In this document: positions 53,212 to 62,365 of the stretch, one piece after another
Layout: every line of letters begins with the position of its first letter
Numbering within the stretch: position 1 is the stretch's first letter
DNA from: SPJN01 sp965229935
Lineage (GTDB): Bacteria > Pseudomonadota > Alphaproteobacteria > SPJN01
Assembly (NCBI GenBank): GCA_965229935.1
Contig: CBDDKB010000002.1
Coordinates: forward strand, 1,860,001 to 1,924,000
Reading direction: 5' to 3'
Length of the DNA: 64,000 nucleotides
Notes under the pieces: model-generated
Told to the model about the DNA's origin: nothing
The model's input: the letters and a program-made list of their open reading frames with translations, nothing else
Database searches by the model: none
Program-made: the position numbers and the translations under genes

Positions 53212-54681
53212 CTACAAACGTGCTTCGCGTAGCTTGGAACGGCGTACCTTGCCATCATCGCCGCGCAAAGGCTCCCCTACAAATTCAAAACTGCGCGGCA
53301 ATTTATAAGGTGTTAGTTGCGCTTTGAGATGATCAATCAATGCCGCTTCATCAACACCATCGGGCGCATCAACAATGGCATGCACCTGATTGCCCATATC
53401 CTCATGCGGTAAGCCAATCACTGCGGAGCTGCGAACGGCGGGGTGTGCGTCGATTGCCGCCTCTATCTCAGCGGGATAGACATTGGCCCCGCCCACAAGG
53501 ATCATGTCATTGCGACGGTCGCCCAAATAAAGATACCCATCCTGATCCAGATGTCCCATATCGCCACCCGATTCCCAACCGCCGTCAAGGCGGCGACGTT
53601 TGTCATTACCTTCGACATATTCGTAAGGTGGCTCAAACCCGATGGGACGCATATAGACTTCGCCCGTTTCACCAGCAGCCACGGGGACGCCATCATCATC
53701 CACAATTTGAATCTCGCACCAGGCAAGGGCGCGCCCTACAGACCCTTTATGCGCCAGCCATTCGGCACCATCAATACACGTACCGCCGAGCCCTTCGGTC
53801 ATTCCGTACAGTTCAAACACAACTTCAGGCTTGGCGACCCAATTGACCCACTCTTCCTTCAGCCATGCGGGGCAAGGGGCGGATGTATGGAACATTGTGC
53901 GCAGGGATGAAATATCATATGCCGCCTTCACATCATCAGGCAGCTTGAACATACGCTGCATCATGGTCGGGACAAGATAGGCATAGTCAGCCTTGTGATT
54001 ATCAATCTGGCGCAACGTATCTTCGGCGTCGAATTTCTCCATCAATACAACATGGCACCCAAGGCCCATCGCGATCACCGTAATGATCAAGGGCGCGCCA
54101 TGATAAAGGCGGCCGGGAACAACATGCGTTTCCTCAGCCTCGATACGGAACGTATCACCCGCTGTCTGCGAGATTGCCGCCGGGGATTTGATCAAGATGA
54201 CTTTCGGACGACCGGTTGACCCACCTGATACAGGCGCGCGTGAGATCATCGCCACCTTGTCAGGCAATGGGGCATCTGAAAACTCATTATAAGACGTGCC
54301 ATAGGGCAAAATTTGCGTGCCTGTGACGAAACCTTCATCAACACCGATCACAACGCGCGGCTTGCCTACTTCGACAATTTCCTGAAATTCTTTTTGTGAC
54401 ATACGCGGGCTTAGCGTTTGTGGCGCCGCCCCCAATTTCCAAGTCGCAAAGAAATAGATCAGCAAATCAGCTTCGTTCGGCAGCGCAATGGTGACGATGT
54501 CGCCTTCGACAACGCCCTTACTTTCAAGCAGGCGTGCGGCCCGGTTCGTTGCCTTGTCAAAGTCAGATCGGCTAAGGGTGCCCTTGCCATCTGTTAGCAT
54601 TGGTTGGTCGGCATCCCGTTCCGCCCAAAAGGCCAGCGCAGCGCCATAAGACATAGGCTCGTTAATCGTTACCTTATCCAT
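53212..54681 (-). CDS. AMP-forming acyl-CoA synthetase
   Basis: A 489-residue adenylate-forming enzyme that activates a carboxylic acid to its CoA thioester. The P-loop-like motif is SGGSTGRPKVIL (about 153-164), followed by the A5 motif ELYGMTEGLGG, the aspartate motif YLGDRRNDMILVGGANVYPA and the C-terminal lysine KLPRSFEFVGE. It is shorter than fatty-acid ligases of FadD type and resembles the FadD-like ligases of degradation clusters. It lies 14 bases behind the TonB receptor and 12 before the epoxide-hydrolase-like gene in one operon. It probably starts the CoA pathway completed by the hydratase, dehydrogenase and thiolase genes. The acid is unknown. Confidence 0.91.
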   Translation of the reverse strand: MDKVTINEPMSYGAALAFWAERDADQPMLTDGKGTLSRSDFDKATNRAARLLESKGVVEGDIVTIALPNEADLLIYFFATWKLGAAPQTLSPRMSQKEFQEIVEVGKPRVVIGVDEGFVTGTQILPYGTSYNEFSDAPLPDKVAMISRAPVSGGSTGRPKVILIKSPAAISQTAGDTFRIEAEETHVVPGRLYHGAPLIITVIAMGLGCHVVLMEKFDAEDTLRQIDNHKADYAYLVPTMMQRMFKLPDDVKAAYDISSLRTMFHTSAPCPAWLKEEWVNWVAKPEVVFELYGMTEGLGGTCIDGAEWLAHKGSVGRALAWCEIQIVDDDGVPVAAGETGEVYMRPIGFEPPYEYVEGNDKRRRLDGGWESGGDMGHLDQDGYLYLGDRRNDMILVGGANVYPAEIEAAIDAHPAVRSSAVIGLPHEDMGNQVHAIVDAPDGVDEAALIDHLKAQLTPYKLPRSFEFVGEPLRGDDGKVRRSKLREARL

Positions 54682-54695
54682 TTCTTTTCCCCAGA

Positions 54696-57044
54696 TTAGA
54701 ATGACATGCGGGCTGTAATGCCGCCTGTGCGGGGCCGCCCAATAGTCGTGTAACGACGGGTATCTAGTAATGTGCGGAACAGTTGCGGTCGTTCATCAAG
54801 CAAATTGTCCACAAACAACCCAACACCCCAATTCATACCGTCAACTGATAGGTGAATTTGCACTTGCTGATAGGATTCGACCGGCAGGCCGCTTGGTTCT
54901 GTGTTGCTTTCGACAACAATATTCATGTCGTCGATATACTGCCACCCACCGGCAATTGTGCCCGTGACATCACCCCAAAGATCCATTGTATATGCCGCAA
55001 AAATACTGGCGGATAGTTCTGGCATCGACGGTAAGGGCGAGCCAACAAAGGCATCTGCATCCGGTTCCGTCTCTGTGATTTCGCCATCCAGATAGGACAG
55101 GTTTATACCCAGCATCAAACCTTCCATCGGAAACAAAAGCGTTTCGATTTCAGCGCCAAGAACGCGTGCATCACCGGCATTGTCAAAGTAAATCAGCTCT
55201 GTCGGAATTGCGCCAATAGTGCCAACGCCCGCTTTCAATAGCTGAATGTCTTCCCAATCAAGATAGAAGAACGTGCCGTTGATCGTCAGCGCGCCGGATA
55301 ACCAGCGTGTTTTGTACCCCGCCTCATAATTCCAAAGATAATCCGGGTCCATAACCGGATCCCCAACATCAAAGGCAAAGTTTGCGTTGGGACCCGCGGA
55401 CCGGAACCCACGACTGACAAGGCCATAGACCATGAAGTCATCGTCAATTTGCCACTTCAAAGATGCCTTGGGCAGGAAGCCATCAACCTCAGGCTCTAGA
55501 TCAATTTTGAATGTTGTGGGCCCACCAAATCCTGAATAAAGCAACGCATATAGCCAATAGACATTGAACGTATCATGCAGGCCGACTGTTTCGTTAAAAT
55601 AGCGAAGGCCAAGGGTTAGCTCCAACGCGTCCGTCAGCTCATAATTGCCTTCGGCATAAACAGCATATTGTTCAAACGTTTCAACGCCGTGGCGGTCATA
55701 GGCCCGATCATCAAATGGTGACAACGGCTCTAACAATGCTTGCAGCAGTCCGCCGGTTGGATCGGGCGGCAAGGCCGTGTCCGGCTGGGTGAGAACCCCG
55801 AAATAATCTTTATCGCGATTGCGGTAGAACAGGCCAACGACCCAGTCCAGACGCTCATCCCCCGTTGACATGAGGCGCAGTTCTTGGGCGAAATTTTCTT
55901 CGCTTGTAGTCCACAAAAGCGGCTCTTCATTCACAAGGGTTTGCTGAAAGAAGTCATCAATCTGGAACCCTGTTGCGGGCAAGCCCAGCTCCTCCTGCAA
56001 GATCAAATCAATGCTGTTGCCCTCCAGCAATGATGACGTCAGGCCGGAACGATAAATCTGATCTTTATCTGCCTTAATCAAAGATGTGACAGAGGTAAGC
56101 TCAACCGGGCCGAAATCATATTTCAGCGTCAGGCCATAAAGCCCAAAGTCAGTTTCAGAGAACTGCCGTTCAAGCTGATCATTCTTCAAATCATCTTCAC
56201 CCGAATTGACATTCGGAAACTGGTCAGCGCGCGCATAGTCAAGCAAGACCATTGCCTCTACCTTAAAGGCATTCCACTCGCCATTGACGATGCCCCGGAC
56301 CGACCACCCGTCAGACGTATTAGCATCTTCACGGCCCTGTTCGGTATAATCGACATAGCCGCTTTCTTCTTTCATTGTACCGACAAGGCGTAGACCGATG
56401 CGGTCCTCAACAATCGGGCCGCCAAAGGCTGCCTTGGTGAACCAGTTAACGCCGCCCTCCTCTGTATAGGACAGGGTGGCGTCTGCCTTTGCCTCATACT
56501 CTGTCAGGCTGGCATGATTGACGATCATCTTGATCGCACCGCCCATCGACCCTTCGCCATACAGCGTACCTTGGGGGCCTTTCAAAACCTCCACACGGTT
56601 CAGGTCATAAAGCGCAAGGTCTGGTAAGGTGCCCGCGCCCTGCATGGGCACATCATTCAGATAAAGACCAACTGTTGACACACCATCGAACGAGCCTGAG
56701 TTATTGCCGGCTGCATTAGAAATACCGCGCAGGCCGAGTTTTGTGCCACCCGACCCGTCTTTTTGCATGCCGGCACCGGGCACTTTCAGAATATAATCTT
56801 CGATGCCATCAGCGCCCTGCTTTTCAAGCTCATCCCCACCAAAAACCTGAATGCCGCCAACAACCTCTTGCAAGTTTTGTTCGCGGCGGTTCGCTGTGAC
56901 GACAATCTCATCACGCTGTTCGGTGGGCGCAACTTGTTCAGCGTCCTGTGTCGGCGCTTCTGCTTCCTGCGCCATAACATGGTTGGCAAGCAAAAGCGTA
57001 AAGGGCGCCGCGGCCAGCGCCTTCAAAACATGATGACGTTTCAT
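54696..57044 (-). CDS. TonB-dependent receptor of catabolic system B
   Basis: A 782-residue outer-membrane importer with signal sequence LKALAAAPFTLLLANHVMAQ, TonB box DEIVVTANRREQNLQEV, plug motifs GLRGISNAAGNNSGSFDG and VEVLKGPQGTLYGEGSMGG, and a barrel ending GRPRTGGITARMSF. Its start overlaps the TetR stop as ATGA. By plug type it is close to the system A receptor at 42386, so the two may be duplicates that specialised for different substrates. It is the third gene of the leftward operon (enoyl-CoA hydratase, TetR, receptor, ligase, hydrolase). The substrate presumably enters here and is activated by the ligase encoded next. Confidence 0.92.
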   Translation of the reverse strand: MKRHHVLKALAAAPFTLLLANHVMAQEAEAPTQDAEQVAPTEQRDEIVVTANRREQNLQEVVGGIQVFGGDELEKQGADGIEDYILKVPGAGMQKDGSGGTKLGLRGISNAAGNNSGSFDGVSTVGLYLNDVPMQGAGTLPDLALYDLNRVEVLKGPQGTLYGEGSMGGAIKMIVNHASLTEYEAKADATLSYTEEGGVNWFTKAAFGGPIVEDRIGLRLVGTMKEESGYVDYTEQGREDANTSDGWSVRGIVNGEWNAFKVEAMVLLDYARADQFPNVNSGEDDLKNDQLERQFSETDFGLYGLTLKYDFGPVELTSVTSLIKADKDQIYRSGLTSSLLEGNSIDLILQEELGLPATGFQIDDFFQQTLVNEEPLLWTTSEENFAQELRLMSTGDERLDWVVGLFYRNRDKDYFGVLTQPDTALPPDPTGGLLQALLEPLSPFDDRAYDRHGVETFEQYAVYAEGNYELTDALELTLGLRYFNETVGLHDTFNVYWLYALLYSGFGGPTTFKIDLEPEVDGFLPKASLKWQIDDDFMVYGLVSRGFRSAGPNANFAFDVGDPVMDPDYLWNYEAGYKTRWLSGALTINGTFFYLDWEDIQLLKAGVGTIGAIPTELIYFDNAGDARVLGAEIETLLFPMEGLMLGINLSYLDGEITETEPDADAFVGSPLPSMPELSASIFAAYTMDLWGDVTGTIAGGWQYIDDMNIVVESNTEPSGLPVESYQQVQIHLSVDGMNWGVGLFVDNLLDERPQLFRTLLDTRRYTTIGRPRTGGITARMSF

Positions 57045-57667
57045 GGTTTTAATCCACTGATGGTAAAGTCAAGAAAGGCATCTGCGATTTCATCAGGACT
57101 ATGTGGTCCATCCGCGCGATACCAATTGGCAATAAAGTTAAAGGCACCGATCACGGCCATTGCCGACAATGTCGGATCAACCGCTTTAATCGACCCATCC
57201 TCGATCCCGTGTTTGATCAGGTCACGGATCAGATTGATAAACCGACGACGCGCTATCGCGTATTCCCCACGGCTTTCCGGCTTCAACGCGTTTACATCAA
57301 TCGTGATCAAGCAACGCGAAAAGTCATCGGTAATCCAGTGGGTATAATTGCGAAACAGGTCAACCAACCGTTCCATACCATTCAGGTTTTCTTGATCCAG
57401 CGCCCCTAAATATTCATCCAGGCCTTTTGACCCTTCGGCCAGACACTCACGAATGATGCCGTCTTTCGAGCCGACATAGTGATAGATTGTCGGTTTGGTC
57501 ACATTCAGATTTTTCGCAATCTCGTCGATTGACGTTTTGTGCACACCCTTTTCAACAAAACACCGCGCCGCTTCGCGCAAGATCATCAACTTCCGCTCGT
57601 CATAGTCGGCATTCTCTTCGACACCCAAGCGGCGCGCGAAACTTTTTCCTGTTGGCTGGGCGGTCAT
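57041..57667 (-). CDS. TetR-family regulator of catabolic system B
   Basis: A 208-residue regulator with HTH region SIDEIAKNLNVTKPTIYHYV and a C-terminal domain of the kind often seen with fatty-acid and aromatic-acid degradation operons (DEIADAFLDFTISGL). The gene begins 2 bases after the enoyl-CoA hydratase stop and overlaps the receptor start, so it belongs to the operon it probably controls. A long palindrome upstream of the hydratase (58487-58541) is the likely binding site. An acyl-CoA is a reasonable guess for its ligand. Confidence 0.9.
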   Translation of the reverse strand: MTAQPTGKSFARRLGVEENADYDERKLMILREAARCFVEKGVHKTSIDEIAKNLNVTKPTIYHYVGSKDGIIRECLAEGSKGLDEYLGALDQENLNGMERLVDLFRNYTHWITDDFSRCLITIDVNALKPESRGEYAIARRRFINLIRDLIKHGIEDGSIKAVDPTLSAMAVIGAFNFIANWYRADGPHSPDEIADAFLDFTISGLKP

Positions 57668-57669
57668 AA

Positions 57670-58455
57670 TCAGTTCCCTTTGAATTCCGGGTCGCGCTTT
57701 TCAAAAAACGCCTGCACAGATTCGCGGAAGTCTTCTGAGGCAACAGCCACCATATATTGGTCGCGATCCATAAATGTCGTCGCATGGGAAAGGGCATAGG
57801 CAGCAGCATTTACCGCCTGTTTCGTCATGCGAACCGGAAGGGGGGGCAGTTTCGCCACGCGCGCCGCAAAATCCCGTGCGGCGTCGATTGCCTTGCCATC
57901 TTCCGCCACCTCTTCGATCAGGCCCCATTCATAGGCCTGATCAGCTTTAATAGGCTCGCCCAAGGTCACATATTGCTTGGTACGTGCGGGGCCGATCTGC
58001 GCAACAAGACGGGGGATTGTGTGCCAGCTCATATTAATGCCAAGCGGGATTTCAGGCAGGCGCATATGACCAGACCTGCCCATGACACGATAATCAACCG
58101 CCGCCACCAGCGCCGATGCACCGCCAATACAGAACCCTTCAATGGCTGCAATGGTATAGGCTTCGATGTCCTGCCATGCCTGACACATATCAGGCCCCAG
58201 TTTCAGGAACTGACGTTTTTCAAGCAGTGATCCGGTTGCCATAACCGACGCCCCCGTATCACGCAGGTCTGCACCGGCGGAAAATTTGCCATCTGTCTTC
58301 AGAACTACGGCAACAATGTCTGGATTGTTCTGCAATGCACGTGCGGTATCGCGCAGTTCTTCCATCGCCTGCGTTGACAGGGCGTTCAATCCGTCGCCAC
58401 GCGAATAGGTGACCTCTGCAATGCGGTTTTCGATCTGGGTTGTGACAAATTCCAT
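57670..58455 (-). CDS. Enoyl-CoA hydratase/isomerase (crotonase family)
   Basis: A 261-residue crotonase-fold enzyme. The oxyanion-hole regions are KFSAGADLRDTG (near 60) and AIEGFCIGGASALVAAVDYR (near 105), and the acid position lies in RLPEIPLGINMSW. Such enzymes hydrate 2-enoyl-CoA or catalyse related isomerase or hydrolase steps. I chose the ATG at 58455, preceded by AGGGG; the longer frame from 58479 runs into the promoter. It leads the leftward operon and is divergent from the thiolase gene across a palindrome. The combination hydratase-thiolase-ligase points to beta-oxidation-like shortening. Confidence 0.88.
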   Translation of the reverse strand: MEFVTTQIENRIAEVTYSRGDGLNALSTQAMEELRDTARALQNNPDIVAVVLKTDGKFSAGADLRDTGASVMATGSLLEKRQFLKLGPDMCQAWQDIEAYTIAAIEGFCIGGASALVAAVDYRVMGRSGHMRLPEIPLGINMSWHTIPRLVAQIGPARTKQYVTLGEPIKADQAYEWGLIEEVAEDGKAIDAARDFAARVAKLPPLPVRMTKQAVNAAAYALSHATTFMDRDQYMVAVASEDFRESVQAFFEKRDPEFKGN

Positions 58456-58486
58456 AAATTTGGCCCCTAAAAGCAGCAAATAATCA

Positions 58487-58541
58487 GCTTGACTTGTTTA
58501 TACCTTGGGGTAATATACCTTTAAGTAAAAACAAGTCAAGC
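58487..58541. promoter_or_regulatory. Long palindrome between divergent system B operons
   Basis: GCTTGACTTGTTT at 58487-58499 and its exact complement AAACAAGTCAAGC at 58529-58541 form a perfect 13+13 inverted repeat. In the 29-base centre, TACCTTGGGGTA is itself a palindrome. It lies between the hydratase and thiolase genes and is a good candidate for the TetR operator at this divergent promoter. Confidence 0.65.
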
Positions 58542-58603
58542 CTATGAAATATAAAAATGGTATGGCTTTCTACTTTCCGGGTTACCAATGCAGGAGAAAC
58601 ATG

Positions 58604-59809
58604 ATGGTAGACGCAGTTATCGTATCAACAGCACGAACAGCACTGGCCAAGTCTGTTCGGGGGTCATTCAACAACACGCATGGCGCAACAATGGCGGGCC
58701 ATACACTAAAGCACGCAATTGAACGCGCAGGGATTGAGCCGGGCGAAGTCGAAGACGTGGTCATGGGCTCTGGCCACCCCGAAGGCGCAACAGGCTTCAA
58801 CGTTGCGCGCATGTCGGCGATCCGCGCAGGATGCCCCGTGACAACATCCGGCACCACAATCAACCGTTATTGTTCATCCGGGCTTCAAGCCATCGCAACC
58901 GCAGCAGGCCGCGTGATGAACGAAGGCGTGCCCGTCATGGGCGCAGGCGGCGTTGAATCTATCTCACTGGTGCAGATGGGCGGTCATATGAACACCCATG
59001 CCGCAACAGAGCCTGAGTTGATCAAGTCACATCCCGCCTTGTGGATGGGTATGATCGAAACAGCCGAAATCGTTGCAGAACGCTATGGCGTTACGCGCGA
59101 AGCACAGGATGAATATGCGCTGCAAAGCCAACAGCGCACCGCAGCCGCACAGGAAGCTGGCAAGTTTGACGATGAAATCGTGCCGCTGACCACAACATGG
59201 AAAAAGGTCAACAAAGAAACCGGTGAAGTCGTTGAAGAAGAAGTCACCGTTTCAAAGGACGAATGCAATCGCCCCAGCACCACACTTGAAAACCTTCAGG
59301 CACTGCAACCTGTCTTTAAAAACGGCATGGTCGTGAAAGAGGGTAAATATGTGACAGCCGGCAATGCCTCACAAATGTCTGATGGCGCATCTTCCTGCAT
59401 CGTCATGAACGCGAAAGAGGCTGAAAAGCGCAACATCGAGCCCTTGGGCATTTTCCGCGGCTTTGCCGTCGCCGGGTGCGAGCCTGACGAAATGGGCATT
59501 GGCCCCGTTTATGCTGTACCGCGCCTGTTGGAACGTGCTGGCCTAAAGGTCGATGACATTGGCCTATGGGAATTGAATGAAGCATTTGCCAGCCAGTGCC
59601 TCTATTGCCGTGACACGCTTGGCATTGATCCTGAAAAATACAATGTCAATGGCGGTGCAATCTCAATCGGTCACCCTTATGGCATGACAGGCGCGCGGGG
59701 CGTTGGCCATTCACTGATCGAAGCAAAACGTCGGGGCGAGAAATATACAGTCGTCACCATGTGCGTTGGCGGCGGCATGGGTGCCGCTGGCCTCTTTGAA
59801 GTCGCCTAA
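58604..59809 (+). CDS. Thiolase (acetyl-CoA acyltransferase)
   Basis: A 401-residue thiolase that cleaves 3-oxoacyl-CoA with CoA (or condenses in reverse). The acyl-accepting Cys90 is in NRYCSSGLQAIA, the His in AISIGHPYGMTG and the second Cys in MCVGGGMGAAG. The start at 58604 (or the ATG at 58601) is set by GGAG; the frame is open to 58544 without a better site. It leads the rightward system B operon and is divergent from the hydratase gene. Complete active site and normal length. Confidence 0.93.
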   Translation: MVDAVIVSTARTALAKSVRGSFNNTHGATMAGHTLKHAIERAGIEPGEVEDVVMGSGHPEGATGFNVARMSAIRAGCPVTTSGTTINRYCSSGLQAIATAAGRVMNEGVPVMGAGGVESISLVQMGGHMNTHAATEPELIKSHPALWMGMIETAEIVAERYGVTREAQDEYALQSQQRTAAAQEAGKFDDEIVPLTTTWKKVNKETGEVVEEEVTVSKDECNRPSTTLENLQALQPVFKNGMVVKEGKYVTAGNASQMSDGASSCIVMNAKEAEKRNIEPLGIFRGFAVAGCEPDEMGIGPVYAVPRLLERAGLKVDDIGLWELNEAFASQCLYCRDTLGIDPEKYNVNGGAISIGHPYGMTGARGVGHSLIEAKRRGEKYTVVTMCVGGGMGAAGLFEVA

Positions 59810-59898
59810 TCACAACCCCACGATAATGAGAGGCGAAGCTGATCAAACGGCTTCGCCTTTCTACCCCCCAAATAATAACAAAAAAAGCGGAGCCTGAC

Positions 59899-60723
59899 AT
59901 GACACAAATGCCCGTGCGCAAAATGTCCTTTGAATTTACGAACGATATGGATTTGGTTTTTGTCAATTATGACGTCCCCCAATCCTATATGTTTGTCGGC
60001 GCGTGGATGATGCTCCCTTACCTTGAGCCTTATTTGATAAGCGTTATGCGCCAGGCGATGGCACTGGTCGATGACCCGGCACTACGCGAAGATCTAAAGC
60101 GTTTCTCCGCACAGGAAGGCCAGCATTTCCGCCAACACGCCATCGCAAACGAAATCGTACGCAATCGCACAAGCATTTCTGACAAGTTGCTGGCGATGGA
60201 GGCAGAGTTGAAGGCTGAATATGACAGCTTCCTCGCTGACAAGCCTTTAAAGTTCAACCTTGCCTATGCCGAGGCATTTGAGGCAATGACGACCGCGTCG
60301 GCCCGCACGCAGTTTGAGCTTGAAGAATTTGATAATATGCATGGCCCGCTTGCCGACCTGTTTGAATGGCACATTATGGAAGAGCTGGAGCATCGCACCG
60401 TTGCTTATGAAGCCTATGAGGCCATTGTCGGCAGTTATTTTTATCGTGTTAGCGCAGGTGTGACCGCCTTGCGCCATTACTTCAAATGGGTCAATCGGTT
60501 CCAACAGGTTCTGATGGAAGATCACGCAGAAGAACTGGCCAAATATAATGATGACGCACAGCTAAAGGCTGCACAGGCCCGTGTGAAGGCATTTGTCAAA
60601 CGCGCCCTGCCCCGTTGGGCCAACATCTTTATGCCCTGGTATCACCCCCGCAAGCTGTCGGTGCCAACCCAGTTTGAGGCGGCCAGAAAAAAATATTCAG
60701 ATCGCGCCATCGCGATTTCCTAA
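59899..60723 (+). CDS. Ferritin-like metal-dependent hydrolase (PF10118 type)
   Basis: A 274-residue all-helical protein with metal-binding patterns of the predicted metal-dependent hydrolase family: E73-G-Q-H76-FRQH80 and, near 170, EWHIMEELEHRTVAYEAY. The pairs of Glu and His on two helices suggest a di-metal site as in ferritin-like oxidases and hydrolases. Substrates of this family are mostly unknown; members are frequent in steroid and terpenoid or fatty-acid degradation clusters. GGAG lies 10 bases before the ATG. It follows the thiolase by 89 bases and precedes the cupin gene by 25. Confidence 0.8.
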   Translation: MTQMPVRKMSFEFTNDMDLVFVNYDVPQSYMFVGAWMMLPYLEPYLISVMRQAMALVDDPALREDLKRFSAQEGQHFRQHAIANEIVRNRTSISDKLLAMEAELKAEYDSFLADKPLKFNLAYAEAFEAMTTASARTQFELEEFDNMHGPLADLFEWHIMEELEHRTVAYEAYEAIVGSYFYRVSAGVTALRHYFKWVNRFQQVLMEDHAEELAKYNDDAQLKAAQARVKAFVKRALPRWANIFMPWYHPRKLSVPTQFEAARKKYSDRAIAIS

Positions 60724-60748
60724 TTCATTTTATTTACAGGAGCCACTT

Positions 60749-61303
60749 ATGTCAGAGCCCAAAACCGTTTCACTTGTCGAGCAGCTTCCCAAGATGGCGG
60801 ATGCATTTGCAGCACGCGGCACAAGCACCGTGCCGCTAGAGGTCGATGCCCAAACGCTTTTGATCGAAGATCACGAATTACCCTATCTGGACAGTGGCGA
60901 TGGCACGGGGCTTCAGCTTCTGCATGTTGATTTGAATATCGGGTTGTGGATTTCAAAAACGCGCCTAAAACCCGGCACGCAGGTTACGCGCCATTACCAC
61001 ACCGGCCTTGTCTACGCCGTTACCCTGCAAGGTGAATGGTTCTATGCAGAAACGCCCGATCATGTGAACAAGCCCGGCTCATACCTGTTTGAACCGGCAG
61101 GCTCGCTCCACACACTGACCGTTCCCGAAGATCAGGACGAAGACACGATCGTCTGGTTTGCAATCTATGGCGCAAACCTGAACGTGGATGAGGCTGGCAA
61201 TGTTGTGTCCGTCATTGATGCGCCCGCAGCGCTGAACCTTTATCGCACCGCATGCGAAGCAGCAGGCGAAGACATTTCCAAACTGATCATTGTCGGGGAA
61301 TAA
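60749..61303 (+). CDS. Cupin, 2,4'-dihydroxyacetophenone dioxygenase / ChrR-like
   Basis: A 184-residue double-stranded beta-helix protein. The cupin metal ligands are H82 and H84 in TRHYHTGLVYAVTLQGEWFY, with a further His in PAGSLHTLTV near 116. This pattern matches the 2,4'-dihydroxyacetophenone dioxygenase / ChrR-like family, which cleaves carbon-carbon bonds next to a ketone. The open frame extends to 60593, but the ATG at 60749 has AGGAG upstream and gives the family start. It lies in the system B operon, 5 bases before the alcohol dehydrogenase gene. A dioxygenase or isomerase step on an oxo intermediate is plausible. Confidence 0.82.
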   Translation: MSEPKTVSLVEQLPKMADAFAARGTSTVPLEVDAQTLLIEDHELPYLDSGDGTGLQLLHVDLNIGLWISKTRLKPGTQVTRHYHTGLVYAVTLQGEWFYAETPDHVNKPGSYLFEPAGSLHTLTVPEDQDEDTIVWFAIYGANLNVDEAGNVVSVIDAPAALNLYRTACEAAGEDISKLIIVGE

Positions 61304-61308
61304 GCATC

Positions 61309-62352
61309 ATGACTGACGCCACAATTCGCGCCGCCGTTGTGCGCAAAGGTCACTTTGCGATCGAAACACTTCCTGAACCAGTCCCCGGGGCAGGTCAGGT
61401 CTTGGTCCGCACGCGCAAATGTGGCATTTGCGGGTCAGATCTACACTTGTTTAAACATGCCGAAGAAATGATGCAGGCACAGCGCGATCTTGGCCTGTCG
61501 CCGGGTGATCTGTCCGATGGATTGATCCTTGGCCATGAATTTGTGGCAGAGATTGAAAGCTTTGGTCCCGGCTGCGCAGAAACATTGAATATAGGCGATC
61601 GCGTTTGTTCCATCCCCTTTTTGATGACAGACGGCGCAATTGATTCAATCGGCGCCAGCGTCGATACGGTGGGCGCCTATGCCGAAAAGCTTTTGCTGAC
61701 AGAAGCCGTCCTTGTGAAGGTTCCCGACAGTGTCACCGATCAAGCCGCTGCATTGGCGGAACCTGTCGCCATTGGCGTTCACGCCGTCAACAAGGCAGCC
61801 ATGTCTGACACTGATATTCCTGTTGTTATCGGGTGCGGCCCGATTGGTCTGGCCGTTATCTCTGTCCTTAAAATGCGCGGCTATGAAACGATTATCGCAG
61901 CCGACCTGTCACCCAAACGGCGCGAGCTTGCCGCCGCTATGGGCGCAACAAAGGCGATCGACCCGCGGGAAGCCAACCCCTATGACGGGATCGACCCAAC
62001 GGCACAAACAATTGTGTTTGAATGCACGGGCGCAAATGGCGTTTTGGGCGGCATTGTCAAACAGGCACCACTAAAGTCGAAAGTCATCATTGCGGGTATC
62101 GTGTCAGGCGAAGACAGCTATAACGCCCTTGTCGCCGTGACAAAGGAACTGACATTTATCTTTGTGACCTATTATGACCCGGCAGAGTTTGTCGATGCAC
62201 TACAGGCCATTGCAGACGGCCATATCAATTGGCAGGCATGGGTCACGGGCGAGGTTGGCCTTGCAGGCGTTGAAGGCGCGTTTGAAGCCCTTGAAAACCC
62301 AGAGGCACATGCCAAGATCCTGATCGATCCGTCAAGCGACGCCACGCTCTAA
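61309..62352 (+). CDS. Zinc-dependent alcohol dehydrogenase (MDR family)
   Basis: A 347-residue medium-chain dehydrogenase. The catalytic zinc region is KCGICGSDLHLF (C38/C41) with GHEFVAEI near 85, and the nucleotide-binding turn is VVIGCGPIGLAVISVL near 176. The Cys-rich loop for structural zinc is missing: no four-Cys lobe occurs between GHE and the NAD domain. It oxidises an alcohol to the ketone or aldehyde, NAD- or NADP-dependent. The ATG at 61309 is set by close linkage to the cupin gene; the upstream frame from 61252 lies in that gene. It belongs to the rightward system B operon. Confidence 0.9.
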   Translation: MTDATIRAAVVRKGHFAIETLPEPVPGAGQVLVRTRKCGICGSDLHLFKHAEEMMQAQRDLGLSPGDLSDGLILGHEFVAEIESFGPGCAETLNIGDRVCSIPFLMTDGAIDSIGASVDTVGAYAEKLLLTEAVLVKVPDSVTDQAAALAEPVAIGVHAVNKAAMSDTDIPVVIGCGPIGLAVISVLKMRGYETIIAADLSPKRRELAAAMGATKAIDPREANPYDGIDPTAQTIVFECTGANGVLGGIVKQAPLKSKVIIAGIVSGEDSYNALVAVTKELTFIFVTYYDPAEFVDALQAIADGHINWQAWVTGEVGLAGVEGAFEALENPEAHAKILIDPSSDATL

Positions 62353-62365
62353 TCAGGGATAAAAA

